Shown here one piece after another: positions 62,916 through 64,000 of a stretch of DNA of 64,000 nucleotides; within the stretch, counting starts at the first letter, position 1, and each line of letters opens with the position of its first letter. A model generated the notes under the pieces. The model saw only the letters and a program-made list of their open reading frames with translations, was not told where the DNA came from and ran no database searches. The position numbers and the translations under genes were made by a program. Origin of the DNA: Corynebacterium sp. HMSC04H06 (GTDB taxonomy: Bacteria; Actinomycetota; Actinomycetes; Mycobacteriales; Mycobacteriaceae); assembly GCF_001815935.1 (NCBI RefSeq), contig NZ_KV823406.1, positions 87,100-151,099 on the forward strand, read 5' to 3'.

Positions 62916-63830
62916 CTATCCGATTTCCTTCACGCGCTCGGCCGCGTCGGTCCACTCGCCCTCATCGATGGCGACAGTGTGCTGGAACCAGTCCTTGGCC
63001 TCATCAGTGCGGCCGGCCTGCTCCAGCGCGTTGGCGTAGGCATACGACAAACGGCAGGCGCTAATCCCGCGGTCGTCCTTGTTCGGGTTGAGCCGCGACA
63101 ACGTCACCACGGCGGACTCGTTCTGGCCTAGGTCCTGGCGGGCGCCGGCCAGAACGATGGCCAACTCGATACGGGACTCTTCGTCCAAGTCCTTAGCCTC
63201 AGGCTCCTTAGCCAACTCCAGGGCCTTCTCCGGCTTGCCCAGACCGCGCTCGCAGTCGGCCATCACGGCCATCAGCCCCGGGCCGCCGGAGATACGGCGG
63301 GCGGCGCGGAGCTCCGAGAGGGCTTCCTTCCACTCCTGCGCGCGGTACGCGGCAATGCCGTTGACCTCACGCACCACGGAGACTCGCCCCGCGCGGTTCT
63401 TCGCCGCCCGGGCGTGGCGCAGCGCCAGCTGCGCGTCGTCCTCCATCCAGGTCGCTGCCATGATCATGTGCTTGGCGACAGCCTCCGCGTTGTCCTTGGA
63501 CAGCACCTTCAGGTCCTGCAGGACCATCGGGTCCAGGTCGCGCACGTCAATATCGTTGGGCAGATCCGGGTCCGCCATGCGCTGGTTCAGGCGCTCTTCG
63601 CGGAAGCCGCTGCGCTGCGGGTGGCTGCGACGCTGCTGGGACGAGGACTTGCCACCGCGGCCCTTGTGGGCCGGCTTGCGCCCGCCACGGTTGCCGCCGT
63701 TGCCCCGGCGCTCATCCCGGGAGCCTTCCGAACGGTTCCCGTAAGGCTTCCGGCCACCCTTGTGGCCACCCCCGCGACGCTCACCGCCGGCGGAATCAAA
63801 AGACTTACGGCCACCTTCGTTGTCTGACAT
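62916..63830 (-). CDS. Tetratricopeptide-like protein with Arg/Gly-rich N-terminus
   Basis: 304 residues from ATG 63830 (MSDNEGGRKSFDS); an ATG at 63851 would add 7 residues. Residues about 1-75 are rich in Gly, Arg, Lys and Ser (RGG-like), probably disordered and RNA-binding. The rest is helical with TPR-like repeats (AEAVAKHMIMAATWM, ALRHARAAKNRAGR, ALELAKEPEAKDLDE). No enzymatic motif. First gene of the minus-strand block in this window; the 3' neighbour is the HAD phosphatase. Confidence 0.85.
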   Translation of the reverse strand: MSDNEGGRKSFDSAGGERRGGGHKGGRKPYGNRSEGSRDERRGNGGNRGGRKPAHKGRGGKSSSQQRRSHPQRSGFREERLNQRMADPDLPNDIDVRDLDPMVLQDLKVLSKDNAEAVAKHMIMAATWMEDDAQLALRHARAAKNRAGRVSVVREVNGIAAYRAQEWKEALSELRAARRISGGPGLMAVMADCERGLGKPEKALELAKEPEAKDLDEESRIELAIVLAGARQDLGQNESAVVTLSRLNPNKDDRGISACRLSYAYANALEQAGRTDEAKDWFQHTVAIDEGEWTDAAERVKEIG

Positions 63831-64000
63831 ACCTAAATCCGTTTCTACCATCGCGACAGCAATCTAATACCCGCCCATTCTACTAGGCCAGGAAGTTTTA
63901 TTAAGAACCCGCACCCGGGATGCACTAACAGCCCGTGGCTGAACAACCATAAGGCCCTATGCGGGCATGCGGAAGCACCCGGTAGAAAACCGTGGTGGTG
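63831..64000 (-). promoter_or_regulatory. Upstream region of the TPR-like gene, window edge
   Basis: 170 bases with no recognisable gene. On the minus strand TAGAAT (about 63878-63883) is a likely -10 box some 50 bases before the start at 63830. Confidence 0.35.

Noticed and set aside
1..64000. CRISPR arrays, insertion sequences, prophage or rRNA genes
   Set aside because: No regularly spaced repeats, transposase or integrase frames, phage structural genes or rRNA sequence were seen.

Overview
The window is about 64 kb of GC-rich chromosome from an actinobacterium, almost certainly a Corynebacterium. The evidence is gene content and order. Lnt and polyprenol-phosphomannose synthase are separate adjacent genes beside rbpA. 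A secA2 - odhI - ftsR - DUF151 nuclease - merR block is present, with the OdhI-type N-terminal Thr14/Thr15 motif. A SteA/SteB pair lies between recN and xerD, and thiD is fused to tenA. I cannot name a species from the sequence alone. Genes are densely packed with many 4-base ATGA/GTGA overlaps. Several genes have a -10-like hexamer only 7-10 bases before the start codon, which suggests leaderless transcripts.

Layout. 1-3.5 kb: a trypsin-like protease cut by the window edge, an M24 peptidase, an SDR oxidoreductase and an unknown protein. 3.5-9.9 kb: cell-envelope and transcription genes (fxsA, lnt, ppm, a solitary sugar-type ABC ATPase, rbpA, a zinc-finger protein, a YceI protein). 9.9-10.4 kb: a gene-free stretch with two palindromes. 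10.4-21.2 kb: SRPBCC protein, CFA-synthase-like protein, NDH-2, a TPP-riboswitch-controlled thiamine operon (thiM-thiE-thiD/tenA), a methyltransferase, corA, a thioesterase and gnd. 21.2-24.4 kb: DEAD-box helicase, an actinobacterial protein of unknown function and a membrane-anchored VWA-like protein. 24.7-31.6 kb: the merR/nuclease/ftsR/odhI/secA2 block on the minus strand, then a hydrolase-OsmC fusion and a YchJ protein.

31.7-39.1 kb looks like an accessory insertion. It runs from tRNA-Pro(GGG) through about 0.9 kb of decayed sequence to a type I restriction-modification operon hsdM-hsdS-hsdR. hsdR carries a one-base frameshift near its 5' end, and the second half of hsdS is visibly AT-rich. 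39.2-48 kb: a GT-C-like membrane protein, a small antitoxin-like protein, an SdaC-type amino acid transporter behind a hairpin-rich leader, a lipoprotein esterase, a heteromeric ABC exporter with one frameshifted half, and a methyltransferase.

48-63.9 kb is a long minus-strand housekeeping block. In order of transcription it runs TPR-like protein, HAD phosphatase, a 55-residue protein, tlyA, nadK, recN, steA, steB, NUDIX hydrolase, xerD, parA, scpA, (a GNAT gene on the opposite strand), scpB, rluB, cmk, der. It combines chromosome segregation, cell separation, DNA repair and ribosome maturation.

No CRISPR array, intact insertion sequence, prophage or rRNA gene was seen. Three independent frameshifts (hsdR, the ABC exporter half, and a decayed ORF at a run of eight C) fall in short homopolymer or CG-repeat tracts. 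They should be checked against reads before biological meaning is given to them.
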